Source of the DNA: Anisakis pegreffii
Lineage: Eukaryota; Nematoda; Chromadorea; Rhabditida; Anisakidae
Direction of reading: 5' to 3'
NCBI GenBank assembly: GCA_035041965.1
Contig: JAPYMA010000125.1
Coordinates: 1 to 64,000 of the forward strand
Length of the DNA stretch: 64,000 nt
Shown here: one piece after another, positions 13,076 to 24,822 of the stretch
How positions within the stretch are numbered: position 1 is the stretch's first letter
Layout of the letters: each line of letters begins with the position of its first letter
The notes under the pieces: model-generated
The model's input: the letters and a program-made list of their open reading frames with translations, nothing else
Database searches by the model: none
What the model was told of the DNA's origin: nothing
Program-made: the position numbers and the translations under genes

Positions 13076-15237
13076 ACTGTTACAATTACAAATAAATGAG
13101 GATGGTAAAACTCATTGGTAAAATTGTTGGGGCAAAAATGAATACGTAAGGCAAAGAATGAAGGTCGTTATAACAATCAAAGCAACAACTATAGGTTAAG
13201 TAATAGGCAAAAGCATTTACCTCACTATCCTCGACTATAGGCATTATTGCTAATAATGAGCAGTAACAACAGGAGCAATAAAACAGCTGAACGAATGGAA
13301 AAACAATAGAATCAAGAATGAATTATATATTGAACTACATCGATGAAATTCAGGCCACTGATTCATATCAAATCATTCAGTCATTATATTTCACTATTCC
13401 ACTGATCGCTTTCTTGTTTAAATGCTTAAAATTCAGACAAATTCTAGTGACGACCTTCTGTTACGTATATATTTTGATGCTGAGATTTCACAATAAAATA
13501 TGTACAGTTGGAAATCTCAAAGACGGTTAATCGTTTTTGTTATCTTCAGATAAATCGTTCAAAAACTGATCAAAATCAGTCGGCGAAACTTTTCGAATAG
13601 ATAATTACTGCTTTCTAGGGAGCGGTGAATTGAGTACGCTAGCGGCTAAATCGTTTTGATGGACGGATGGTCGAATGGTTGGCTGCCTGAAAATTGAACA
13701 GAATCGTAGGATGTGGTCGAGCAAATGAGCAAGCGATGAATAACAAAGGAAAAACATAAAGAAGAAACAAAGCCTTAATAATGAATAAATAATTTTTTTA
13801 AAATTCCGAACTGCTTTCTCCTACTGTTTTACTAAACTACTAGCATCATTATTATCATTATCATCACAATATGATTGATTGTGATGCTCACTGGCAAACG
13901 ACTATGAATCCATAATGGAAGAATTTAGAATTGAATTTTGAAATAAGTATAATGAAATCATCCTATTATATGGTGTGCATTCTATTATACACACCACATT
14001 GTATGATATTATGTTGTTTCTAAATTATATTATCGAACATTTTATTATATTATAGTCATCCTTATTTTCTTTTTCTTATTTTATTTTTCAACTTATCCAA
14101 CACCCTTAAATAGTCTATTCCATGCGTAAACCGTTAGTTCAATAAGACCTTCTCTTCCAAAAAGTTATTGCAATCAGAATTTCAGTTTTAAACGAACGTC
14201 TAGTTTCTTTTCGCTTGTCAGTTGTGCTTTAGCCAATCAGCGATCCACGAAAATGATTGCATATTTGTTGATGGTTATTATTATTACCATTATTATTTAT
14301 TATTATTGCTATTATTATGGTTATTATTACGAAAGTTTCAGCAATGAACAAATTCAATTTGACAACCACGAAACTGAAAATCTGATTGGACTAATCGATT
14401 TATTCAGTATTTACTTAAGTAAAAGACTTTCTTCCTCCTCCCATTTCATGAGCAAAGGAGTGAACCAATTACGAATAACTATCTTATGAATTAACAACAA
14501 CAACAAAACCAATAAAAGCATCAATATGAAGGGTAGCGGCGCGAGCAACAGTTCAACAGCCTCCGAACTCAATGAGCTCATCGATCATTCCGAATTCGTT
14601 GATAATTCATCCATTCAGCTGGATGCATGCACTGATCGACGATTGGACCTTTATGAACGGTCACTAGGAGTGAAACTGCAGAAGTCACCTCTTTTCCCTT
14701 TCCCGTTCCAAACTCTTACTTCTAGCGAGATTTGGGCTTCGATCCAACATATCGCACGCGATCTTGTCATAATTTTGAGGATCAAAGACAAACACATTAT
14801 TATTCCAGGTAAATTTTTAATAAGTGCACACTTTTAATGAAATTTTGTTGCACCCCTCCATGTGTCTCTCCTTCTTCAGAAGTAATCATCATAAATTATC
14901 CAGCTGTTTTGCAATTACAATGCTGTCACCATTAAGCCGGTCAGTAGTCACTGACGGATGAATACTGACTTGACTGTTCACTTATCTCAAATTCAACTTT
15001 AATCATTTTCATACCTCATCATCAAAATCACATCATATTACGACAATGAATCGAGCAATCACTTGAACAAGTAATATCACAACAAAAAGAATATCATCAT
15101 ATCGCATTATATCATAAATTTTTCATATCACTTCATACACCAACACATAAAGACTACACACACTCGAACTGAGAGTACTTCATGGCTCAGATGCTCCTCT
15201 TCTTCTTCTCCCAAATTTATCAGCATCACTCCTCCCC
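13076..15237. other. Intergenic region between two minus-strand genes
   Basis: This separates the possible 5' end of the gene at 12939 from the stop of the kinase gene at 15238. It should contain the promoter, or undetected 5' exons, of the former and the 3' UTR of the latter. A possible short plus-strand exon at 14526-14811 is listed separately. Nothing else is supported. Confidence 0.5.
14526..14811 (+). CDS. Possible plus-strand first exon, unknown product
   Basis: Starts with ATG and a Gly/Ser-rich stretch followed by acidic and leucine-rich residues, and runs about 95 codons to a good donor (CCAG/GTAAAT at 14812). Base composition here is less AT-biased than its surroundings, which is the main reason to list it. 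No partner exon was found downstream before the minus-strand kinase gene, and no family is recognised. Confidence 0.22.
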
Positions 15238-18200
15238 TTAAGCATCTCGAGCTGAAACGACTTGTTCGCTGATTTCAGCCATCGTATTGAACGTTTGTGT
15301 TAACCATTGACGAATAACTGATTTCTTTTTCTTATTAGTATTAACTCGTTCAGCTTGATTACGGTATGATTGTCGTCGATATTGTGGCTGTGCTGAAGAT
15401 TGTTGTTGAGGAGAAGGAGACCGATAACTTCGTCGTGTTGCAGTGGTTGCACATTCTGGTGAATTTGCATCATTTGATAGCAATGAATTACTAGTCACAC
15501 AACTATCGAACTGCTCTCTCGACAGAGTTCCTTGTTGTGGTTGCTGCTGCAATTGCTGAAAACTGAGCTGTCCATTCGAAGATTCTAGGGACGGGGAAGG
15601 AGAGGATGGCACCACATAACGATTACCGCCATGCAACTCTTCTGAGCAACGACGATTCCGTTGTTGAGTCGGAACCGATGGATAATAATTATAATCATTA
15701 TCAGCTGCTGACTGAAAGATCATCATTATCCTTTTTTTCTTTCTGTTCTTATTGTTATTTTCGTTTCTCTTCATAATTACTCTGATTCCTACGATTTTCT
15801 GAGGCGTCAGGGTTTTTAAGAAATGCTATCGGATAGACACATCCTAATTCTTAACCTCCAAATTGGTCTAGAAGAGCTCTGGATAGGATAACTTGCCTGA
15901 TGAACTGAATAAATATCTAAAAAGATGCTAATGAATACAAGCAATTGAGTGTACTGAAATGGAACGGAATACACTGAGAACGACGATGCCACTACCTGTT
16001 TGTTGTTTGATGAAAAAAACGGTGGTATTTTATGTTGACAGAAATTGAAACTGAAGAAATTAAAGTTAGTCAGTTGATTGAAAACACACGTGTTGAATGA
16101 CGTATAAATAAATATTAGAATTATACACAGAAAAATACACACATATATCATATGCATATCAAATTTAAATTTTTAGCTGTTAAATGATAAGTGTTAAATA
16201 GGACATTCGAATAGAAAGAGAAGAATGCGGAAAGATTTTGATTAAAAGTTTAATAATCAAAATAAAGGAGAACAAAAATTATGTCTTAAAAATATTATGA
16301 TAAATAAATTCACAGAAAAGTAGCTCAAGCACATATTATAAAGCAAGATAACAGCCGATGAACATATGGCCAACTGTTAACTAGCATTCCTTTCGGAAGA
16401 ATAGATTCTAGCTGAATAAAGTTGAAGAGATAGAAAAAAAATTCAACAATAACAGTAATGACAGTAATAATGATTATAATAAAAGGAAAATAATAATGAT
16501 AATATTAATATCAAGAACAACAACAATATTTACCAAATCCAACACAAAATAATAAGGTTCGTATTGACAATAACGATGACAGTAACAGCAATAAGAATGG
16601 TACCGATAACAAATAAAAGAAATTGTAGAAAAGCCAATGATTAAAGGAGACGTCCATATGGAAGAATACAAGCTTGAAAAAAAAAGGGCATAAAGCTTTT
16701 GAAATGCATACATATAAGCCTAATGACACTCTACTAGAATATTTAACTATCATGCACATAACATATTTATAGGTAAATAACCGTCGTAATAACAATAATA
16801 ATAATAATAATTTTAAAGCAAATAAATATAGCCCTAGAACAGTAAAATTAGTAAATTATGGACATTAAAATTATGAGAGATATATAAGATGATATATAAG
16901 ATAAAGTTTCCTCACTTCAAAATTCAGTGACCACACACAAACTCTCAAATATATAATACACGTGCCCCAAATATATCAGTTAATAAAATAGGTTGAGAAG
17001 AAAGGGCAAAAATTAATATGAATAGTTGATTTAGAAAGAGATAGAATATGAACGAATTGAAGTGGCAAGAAGAAAGGAGAAGAACGATTAAGATAAAACA
17101 CGTAATCGCCTCATAACTGATCAATCTTCTGGTACCTTTTGAGATTTCAGTAACTTCTCTTTTAAAACACATTTTCGAATATCTTTTGCTGACCACCTAT
17201 CTTTACATCTGAAATAAGCAATATGGTTGGAAGAACTCGTTCAAATGATCAACTGGTCGATAAATTGGTTTACTTATTCATTTATTGATTAGGTAGTTCA
17301 TTTAAAATATTCCGAGATACAAAAAGGTGAACTGAAAACTTATATGTGGATGGAAAACAGATGTGTGAAAAGTGAATAGATCAACGATGAATACAGCAGA
17401 GAATTTTTTCGTAATATAAGTACTTTGGTGATAACTGGATAATTGAAAATAGTCAATAAGTGTCATAATTTGATGAGGAGGATGAGGAGGAAGATAACAA
17501 AAAATGTTGGGTGATTTTGAATAGACGAACTGAAATCAATTCGAAGGAATTGCTGCAGTTGCATCAAACAAACCTTGGCGTGAGGGTCTTCTTGAGTATT
17601 TTTAAGGACTTCTCGCTGAATGGCTCGAAACGTTTCGGTAATAAAGGATTCTTACGCTTCAACCATTGTTCCCATTCCCAATACGGCTTACACATGATTG
17701 TTGCTTTTTGCCACGGGAAACGTCCTTTCAGACAGTAGTAAAATATTATTCCTTAAAGTCAACTCAATTAGTCGAACAGTGGCCATAAAAATGAGCAAAC
17801 GAATAAACAAGCATATCAATGAACAGCTAAACAAACTAATTTACTAACCAAGTGCCCAAATATCGATTGATCGACTAACAATTAAAACTTCATTAACAAC
17901 CGTTTCGCATAACTCAGGTGCATGATAATTATTCACGTATTCCAAATATCTCACTGTTGAATCCACTTTTCTCGTTAATCCAAAGTCTGTTAATTTCACC
18001 TGAACAACAACAACATCAAATGCATCTCTGTTATCATTCCGACTACCATTCTCAATGTTATCCTTATTTTTACCATCACACTAACAACCAGTTCGATGGT
18101 CTATGAATGAACAAACATAAAAACCTCAAGACATAATCCGACTCTTGAATGGAATGAATAAAAATTACCTTGGAAAAATCTTTTGAATCGAAAATCAGTA

Positions 18201-19927
18201 CGTTCTCAGCTTTTAAATTTCGATGTACCAAATTCTCACTATGCATAAATTCAATTGCGGCCAGAAGTTGACTCATCACCGACCTTGTTGCACTCTCACC
18301 AATTCCTGAAAACGAGTACATACCACAGCGTCAACAACAACAACAGCTACAGTAAAAATGATGACAATAATAATAATCCACTAGTTATCGTAATACCAAC
18401 CATTTGCAGAGGACTCAACAGCTTCTCGAAGTGAAGCATATGGACAAATTTCTTGAACAAAAAAGAAGGCTGTATCATCATCAGTTTGGAACATCCCTTC
18501 GTATGAGTCGATTATGTTGGGATGCGGTGATAAAAAGAATGAATAGTTGTATTCACGAATGAAATCAACCTTAAAATTAACAAGAATAACAACAATACGC
18601 CAGCCATTGTAAAGAACTGATTCAATTATAACGCGATTATATTCAGCATATACCTAACTATAATTATAAATTAATTTTATCCCATTATTGACCACTGGGC
18701 GCCTTTGGTCTCAGTTGAGAAGGCATACTGACAGAAACGTGGTGCGGAGATAGAAAAAAGTCGGGGACGAGATTTTGCAGTCGGAGACCTCAAAAAAGTG
18801 GTCGGCTCAAAAATTGTCGGGGACTGGGTCCTCGAAATTCCCCGACCATTAGTATTGCAAAAGCAGAAAATAAGTGAGGGACGGGGATTTGGGAATAGGA
18901 ATCCCGAAATTTTCCAATCCCCGCACCAAACTAATTGACAGCGCTTCTGGCTGAAAGAATTGCACAGGTATTATGATGCTCAATAAAACTTCATCAGTTA
19001 TACTTTTATATGTGATTACTTTGTTCAGCCACTGTTCGAAGAAGAAGAAGCAGAACGGACATATATGGGTTAATGTTATGATAATGACAATAAAAATCAA
19101 TGTACTCAGATCATTAGTAAGCAACGCGCAGATACCTGTTTAGTTTGTGGTCTTGGGAAGAATTTAATCGCAATTTTACATTGTGATTCCTTATGCTGTG
19201 CCAATTTTATTGAACTGAAACGACCCGTACCCAACTGAAAATTACATTCTCGCTTACGACGAATGCATAGCAAAATTGCTTCAAAAACAATTCAAACTCC
19301 AGAGTTCTTTTCATACCAGAGTATCGTATATTTTTAAAGAGTATACGATGAATATTTTAAAACTACTATTCCATAATAATCATAATCATCAGAAACAATA
19401 AACAAAATCCTAGACGCTATTCTGCTATCGGAGGCTTGATTAGTTTGGTCCGTTGAAGTAACTCACCCAAAAGCATGAAATCAGTGCAGCATTCTTCTTA
19501 TCAACTGGTGATTCTGAACTAATGAAGGAATATTTTAAAGCGTTATAACATGCATTAATATATCTTATGTTATCTTCTGTACAGCATGTCATGTTTTCAA
19601 AATTATTACCTTGTTTTCCTAGAAGTGCAACAGCGGAAAGTTTGATTCGAAGCCGTACCCAAGTAGGTATTCTATTAGACATAAATTTAAACAAACTGAA
19701 ATATTCAGAAGCCACACACAAACGTTTTGACGGATGAAAGAGTACTCCAAGGCCAGTAAAGCCTAACCAACAACTATACATACAGCCTATCGTGGATTGC
19801 CTCGAGGTTGTTCCCCACTTCTAGAAAAAAACCGAATGCGAAACTATATTATTATTACATGCACGTTTCGGACCTGCTTGTACACATCGTATTCATCTGC
19901 CAAATTGACACGTTTTATCGGCTCCAT
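15238..19927 (-). CDS. SBK-family (SH3-binding-domain kinase-like) protein kinase, predicted pseudokinase
   Basis: Eight exons in consistent phase: 19874-19927, 19136-19234, 18401-18569, 18169-18305, 17849-17999, 17574-17751, 17136-17208, 15238-15711; 444 aa. The ATG at 19927 gives MEPIKRVNLADEYDVYKQ, which matches the usual lead-in to an SBK kinase domain. Residues ~19-260 hold the domain in order: Gly loop LGTGRFSS, Lys in IAIKFF, REYNYSFFLSPHPNII (SBK-type helix C), catalytic loop HRNLKAEN, TDFGLTRK, HAPELCE, SIDIWALG and GRFPWQ. All agree with the SBK1 family layout. The standard catalytic Asp of HRD is Asn (codon AAT), while the ATP-binding Lys, the helix-C Glu and the DFG Asp are kept. 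So it may be a weak kinase or a pseudokinase. The last exon adds a 157-aa Gln/Ser/Arg-rich tail ending in a basic, probably helical segment. The exon-1 donor GTCCGA is atypical. Confidence 0.9.
18700..18935. repeat. GC-rich CGGGG-motif repeat in kinase intron 2
   Basis: A cluster of GTCGGGGAC, CCCCGACC, GACGGGGATT and AATCCCCGC motifs in both orientations stands out from its AT-rich surroundings. It lies in the intron between kinase exons 19136-19234 and 18401-18569. The style, short CCCG/CGGG words in both orientations, resembles the ends of the element at 60440-61647, so it may be a degraded copy of a related small transposon. No clean terminal repeats or target duplication were found. Confidence 0.6.
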
Positions 19928-21585
19928 TGAAACTGAACCACGCTTTACAAACACCGAGCTTCGTCGTTTCGTCTAGAATTTTCTAAAGTTGCGATGGTAA
20001 TGATGATGAAGATTAATAATAATTAATGATAATAACAATAATAATAACAATAATCATAGTAATTATGATAATAATAATAATAATAATAATAATGACATCA
20101 ATAATAATAATATTATTATTACTATTATTAAAAGCAAAAATAATCATTATCATTATCATTCCTATTGCATCCACGACTATCAATGTTTTGATTATTATTG
20201 TTATCATTACTACCATTAAAATTATTATTACTTCTGGGAAGTCAAAAATCTTGAATTTATATTACTGATGATAAGCTCACGATGAGCTATAATGCTGCTC
20301 ATCAAAACAAAATCATGATTCTCGTCATTATCATTAGTATTATTATTGTTACGATTATAATTGAGATTATTATCATTACATTGAACCATTAATTCTGTAG
20401 CTTAAAAGTCCATCATCACTACTTTCAAAAGAATTATCATCATTTCGTGAATTTATATGAAGATATTCTCAAAAAAAAGAAGAGCATACCCTTCAAATGA
20501 GAAGCCAAATCGTTAGAATAATGGGTAATATAAATAAAATCACAGTAGAACATAGGTATTATATCAGCATGTCAGATCATAAAGCCAATAAATTACTTCA
20601 ACAATTTGACTGTGAACACTAAACAATGGGCCACTTCAATAAATATTATCGAAATTTTTGAGTGGATAGAGAGATGAATGGATTGTGAATACAATCGAAA
20701 CTCTGATAAGATATGTACCTACATACCTACACATACAATCTGTACCAATATAATAATAATAATCATCATCACCACAAATATATTCAAACAATCACAGATA
20801 CTCAAAGCTTAAGTAAATCTCTCTCAAAATGACACCTCAAACAACAACGAATCAGTTTCACTGACAAATTACAAGTATCATAACGTTTACCCAACGACCT
20901 GTTATTACCTAACGATATGTATGATACAGTAATTGTACAACAATCGAATCAATCAATCAACCAATCCATCAAACAATCAATACTACTAATAATGACACTG
21001 AAAATGATAAATCTATGTATAATATTTATCTGTGTAACATTCGAGAGATGAAACTTTAAAGTATGAAAGAACGCACTGAATTTTAAAATTTTTTGCATGA
21101 TGTTATGGGCTAATAATACACATAAACGATCTAAGAGTTTATTTTAGCTTTTTGTGCTACTTACAATATGAATTTTTCATTCTTGTTTGTTTTAAACTAA
21201 GAATAAACGCATAACGAAATGAAAACAAAATCCAACATTTTCTCTGTTCACTTGAAACAAACGGAGAAGTTTAAGAGACGAAAGATGATTTGCTCATCAC
21301 CTGATTTAACGTTTCGACCCACCTCGCCTAATGGAGTTAACTCGACAAAAACCAAATTCATAATTTCATGCGCTTTTGCACTAACTTTTAAGGTATATGT
21401 GAAGAAAATGATGCTAAAAACGAATAAAGTGCTCATATACAGTGGATTTTATTACAGAGATAACATATCTAAGTTATCCGTTTCAAATTACTTTTATACG
21501 AAGAAATTAATAGATGAATGAATAAACTAATGATGAATACGTTAATTCTTCAGATACCTCACAGTCACACTAAAACGAGTGACAG
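19928..21585. other. Intergenic region with ATT/AAT microsatellites
   Basis: This is the upstream region of the kinase gene (promoter expected) and the 3' side of the Ser/Thr-rich gene. It contains an imperfect (AAT)n/(ATT)n tract at about 20020-20260 and further ATT/CAT runs to 20390. No gene is supported; the open frames here are isoleucine-rich microsatellite translations. Confidence 0.6.
20020..20260. repeat. Imperfect AAT/ATT microsatellite
   Basis: Long AT-only triplet runs with ATA/ATC/ATG variants. They read as isoleucine-rich frames on both strands and are not coding. Confidence 0.9.
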
Positions 21586-24559
21586 TCACTGGGTAGAAAA
21601 TAAAGGGCTGGCCTGTTCTTTGAAATCACTGCTGCTGAAGGCACCAGATGAAGGTGCGATTGCACTGCTGGCCACATTTTCAGTCGGTGCACAAATATGC
21701 ACATCTTTTTGAGGGGTAATAGATTTGCGATGTTGAGGAGATTGCGAATGCTGATCCTGAAAATTTATCAGCATTTCATTTGAGCACTTTACTAGCATAT
21801 CCTGTTGCCTTTTTCTTTATCTGCATATCAAATACTTGTGAAATGATATAACGTTTTGAACAAAAAAGAAATTCGAAATGTTATTTGGTGAAATCAATCG
21901 ATTAATATCAATATCAGTTGTTAGTTGGTCGATTGTTTCCAATTATAGAAAACATTCACGAATGCTCAAAAAGTTTTTCAAATATTTCATGAAAAAATCA
22001 TTTCGTCTCTCATCCTTTTCGTTTTGTTCTACTTTTCTCTCTGTCGAATCCATCGTTGATGACGCAATTGAGAAGAGACAATAATTCACGTTTTCTATTG
22101 TTCAATTCAGCACAAAATTTGAGTTGAATTCATTCCATATTACGAGAGTTGTTGTGCTCTATCACATCACTACTTAAGATATTTTTGCTCATTAAGTTAT
22201 TCGAACATTCCGGTCTTCCATTCATCATTTTTAAGTTTTCGAATGAACGGATCTCCATCCTTTCTAACTTATTCGAACCTGAAGTCTCATATTCAAATCA
22301 TTTTCTATCTTCCATCAGGTTTGTTGGTCTGGTAAAAAAACGTAAGAATGATAAAGTTTTAATTTTATTTATGAAACTGCGTATGCTCATCATTGCCGTC
22401 ATCATCATCAACATGTTCTTCATTAGATCATATCAACCAACGATAACAAAAACAAAATTTTCTTTTTCAAATGCAATTCGTTTGAATTAAGTCAAATAAC
22501 AACTGTTCCTCTTTACTTCTTCTTCAACAACATAGTCATAGTCGACTTCCAAGTTTATTTCATTCTTTGACGTCATTGATTTGAATGATGCCGTTCATGA
22601 TTCAAATAGATTGGATGGATGGATGGATGGATGGATGAACATTACAAATGTTATTATATTATAATAGATATTCAGTTTGAAATGCTATCACTTTTCATTT
22701 CTTTTTATCTCATTCCATCACATCCATTTGTCATTTCAATCACTCTTTCTTCACTAATTTCAAGCAATTTAAACTATAACAGTTACGACGAACGATTACA
22801 AGCCAATCATAACAAGATTCCAATGTCGGTTTGTTTCGACAGCCTCGGGTTGGGCTAGAAAAACGATTTGAACGTGGGAACAGCTTAAATAAGCCGACAA
22901 AGAAAACAACAAGATCATTCATACATCCATCACGTATGCATTGAGCCGTTAAAAAAATGAAGGCCAGGATAGGAATAAAATAAACGAAAATAGTTATGCG
23001 ATGGATTAGGAGAACTGTAGGAATTCACTCTATTTATATTAAAAGAACAAATCAGTTCGATACATAGTTGTGGCTAAACCCATATTAAATAGAGCTGAAA
23101 CAAAGGTGATGATAAAAATGTTCGTAAATTCAAACACAACTCTTACCTCAACTACACCAAGACGACTACCAGCGCTTGTCGATGCTGCTGCAGCTGCTCC
23201 AAGAGATATGCTATCCTCAAAACCTCCGGATCCATGTCCAACTGCAGTTGCAGATGTTGCTGACGCCACCAATGTAGGCGATGATTGTTCATGCGTTTTG
23301 AGAACTGGACGAGGAGATGTTTTTTTGGGTGGTAGAGGACTGCGACTAGCAGATTTACGTGTGGGTGAAGGTGGTGAATTTGAAGTTGAAACTGCTGTTG
23401 TTTTAGCTGAAGTCGGTGTTGCCGACGAGGAAGGGTTGCTATTGAGCAAATCCAAGTTCGAAGGGTTCGTTGCATTATCGATTATAGCAATTGTCGTCGA
23501 AGGATTTGGAAAAGAAACTGTGGACGCTCCAGGAACCGCTAAGGTAGGAGTGAGACCAGTAATTGTAGATGTAGCGTTTGAAGTTGTTGCTTGATTTTGA
23601 TAGAGATTTGAAGGAGTTACGAGATGGGGAGGACCATTAGTCGGAAGAATATTTTGATGATGGTGACGAGGAGTTGATTTTATGAGTGTTTTGGTTCCAT
23701 CTGGAGGAATATCAACAGTATTGACGCTTGTGGTAATTACACTGGGAGCGTACATAACAGGATTAGAAGAATCGTCAGCAGTGACCGATCTGGTCATATG
23801 AAATTCAGGTGGTGCATTAAATGAGAATGACTGAGGAGGTGAAGATGATGGACGAACCACTTCATACATACAACGGGGTGATGATGAATGGTGTCGTGTT
23901 GCTGTGCTCGTCTTTTTAGAAGGTAGTGGTGAAGGGGTATTTGATGATAGCGTTGAATTATCGAAATGATCCACCAATAGTTGTGGTTGTGGGATTGTAA
24001 TAGAATGCTTCTTTGACGGAGCCTGAGTGTGATGATAGGCGTAGCTTCCTGTTGCCGCTGGTGGTGCTGAGGATAAAAAAGCTGAGGCTGAACCAGATCT
24101 AGGATGATGATAAATAATAGTGCCGGGAGAAGTGTTATCAGCTGGATGATTACGATGTTCGGTTGTGGTAGGATGTTGATGACTAGTGGAAGATGGAGTA
24201 TTCTTAGTATTGGACGATGAACTTGTAACAGAAACTGTCGATGGTCGATGTTGTTGATGTCTGCGATAAGGCTGGGACTGAGTTTGAGCGTGTGCTTGAT
24301 GATGTGATGTTGCTGAGGAAGTGGACTTTAGAGAACTTGACCCTTGACGACCACTACCTGCCAGAACACCACTTGCAGCAGTCTGATTCGCCGCTGCTGC
24401 GCTTTTCGCGAATAGCTCAAACACTTCATTTTTCGTATCTGGCGGTTCACTCACATCAAAATCACCCTCTTTACCACTGCCAAGCGCACTTCCACTACCA
24501 AATTGCGAAAAACGCCGATTGGTACTAATACGAGTCCAAACACGACCAAGCATATCCAT
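21586..24559 (-). CDS. Ser/Thr/Pro/His-rich low-complexity protein, unknown function
   Basis: A 471-codon exon (23147-24559) starts MDMLGRVWTRISTNRRFSQF and ends at a canonical donor (GAG/GTAAGA) in phase 0. A second exon (21586-21756) has a TTTTCAG acceptor, the same phase and a stop, giving about 527 aa if they join directly. The first ~60 residues are the only part with ordinary composition (motif DTKNEVFELFAKSA). The rest is Ser, Thr, Pro, Ala, His and Gln rich and likely disordered, with poly-Ser and SPxRK-type clusters typical of phosphorylated scaffold tails. No transmembrane segment or catalytic motif is visible. Further small exons may lie in the 21757-23146 intron. The start is placed by the frame: an (AT)n tract lies 38 bp upstream, and translation through it gives only Ile-Tyr repeats. 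I do not recognise the family. Confidence 0.65.
22611..22636. repeat. GGAT tetranucleotide microsatellite
   Basis: About six GGAT/TGGA units in the intron of the Ser/Thr-rich gene. Confidence 0.9.
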
Positions 24560-24593
24560 TGTGATTATTACTTTCCTCAAAAATTTACAATCT

Positions 24594-24822
<229 letters not shown>

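Noticed and set aside
20013..20268. Isoleucine-rich frames resembling membrane peptides
   Set aside because: They arise from ATT/AAT microsatellite sequence and are open on both strands.
23070..23594. 174-codon plus-strand frame
   Set aside because: Antisense shadow of the Ser/Thr-rich minus-strand exon, which has the better start, donor and composition.
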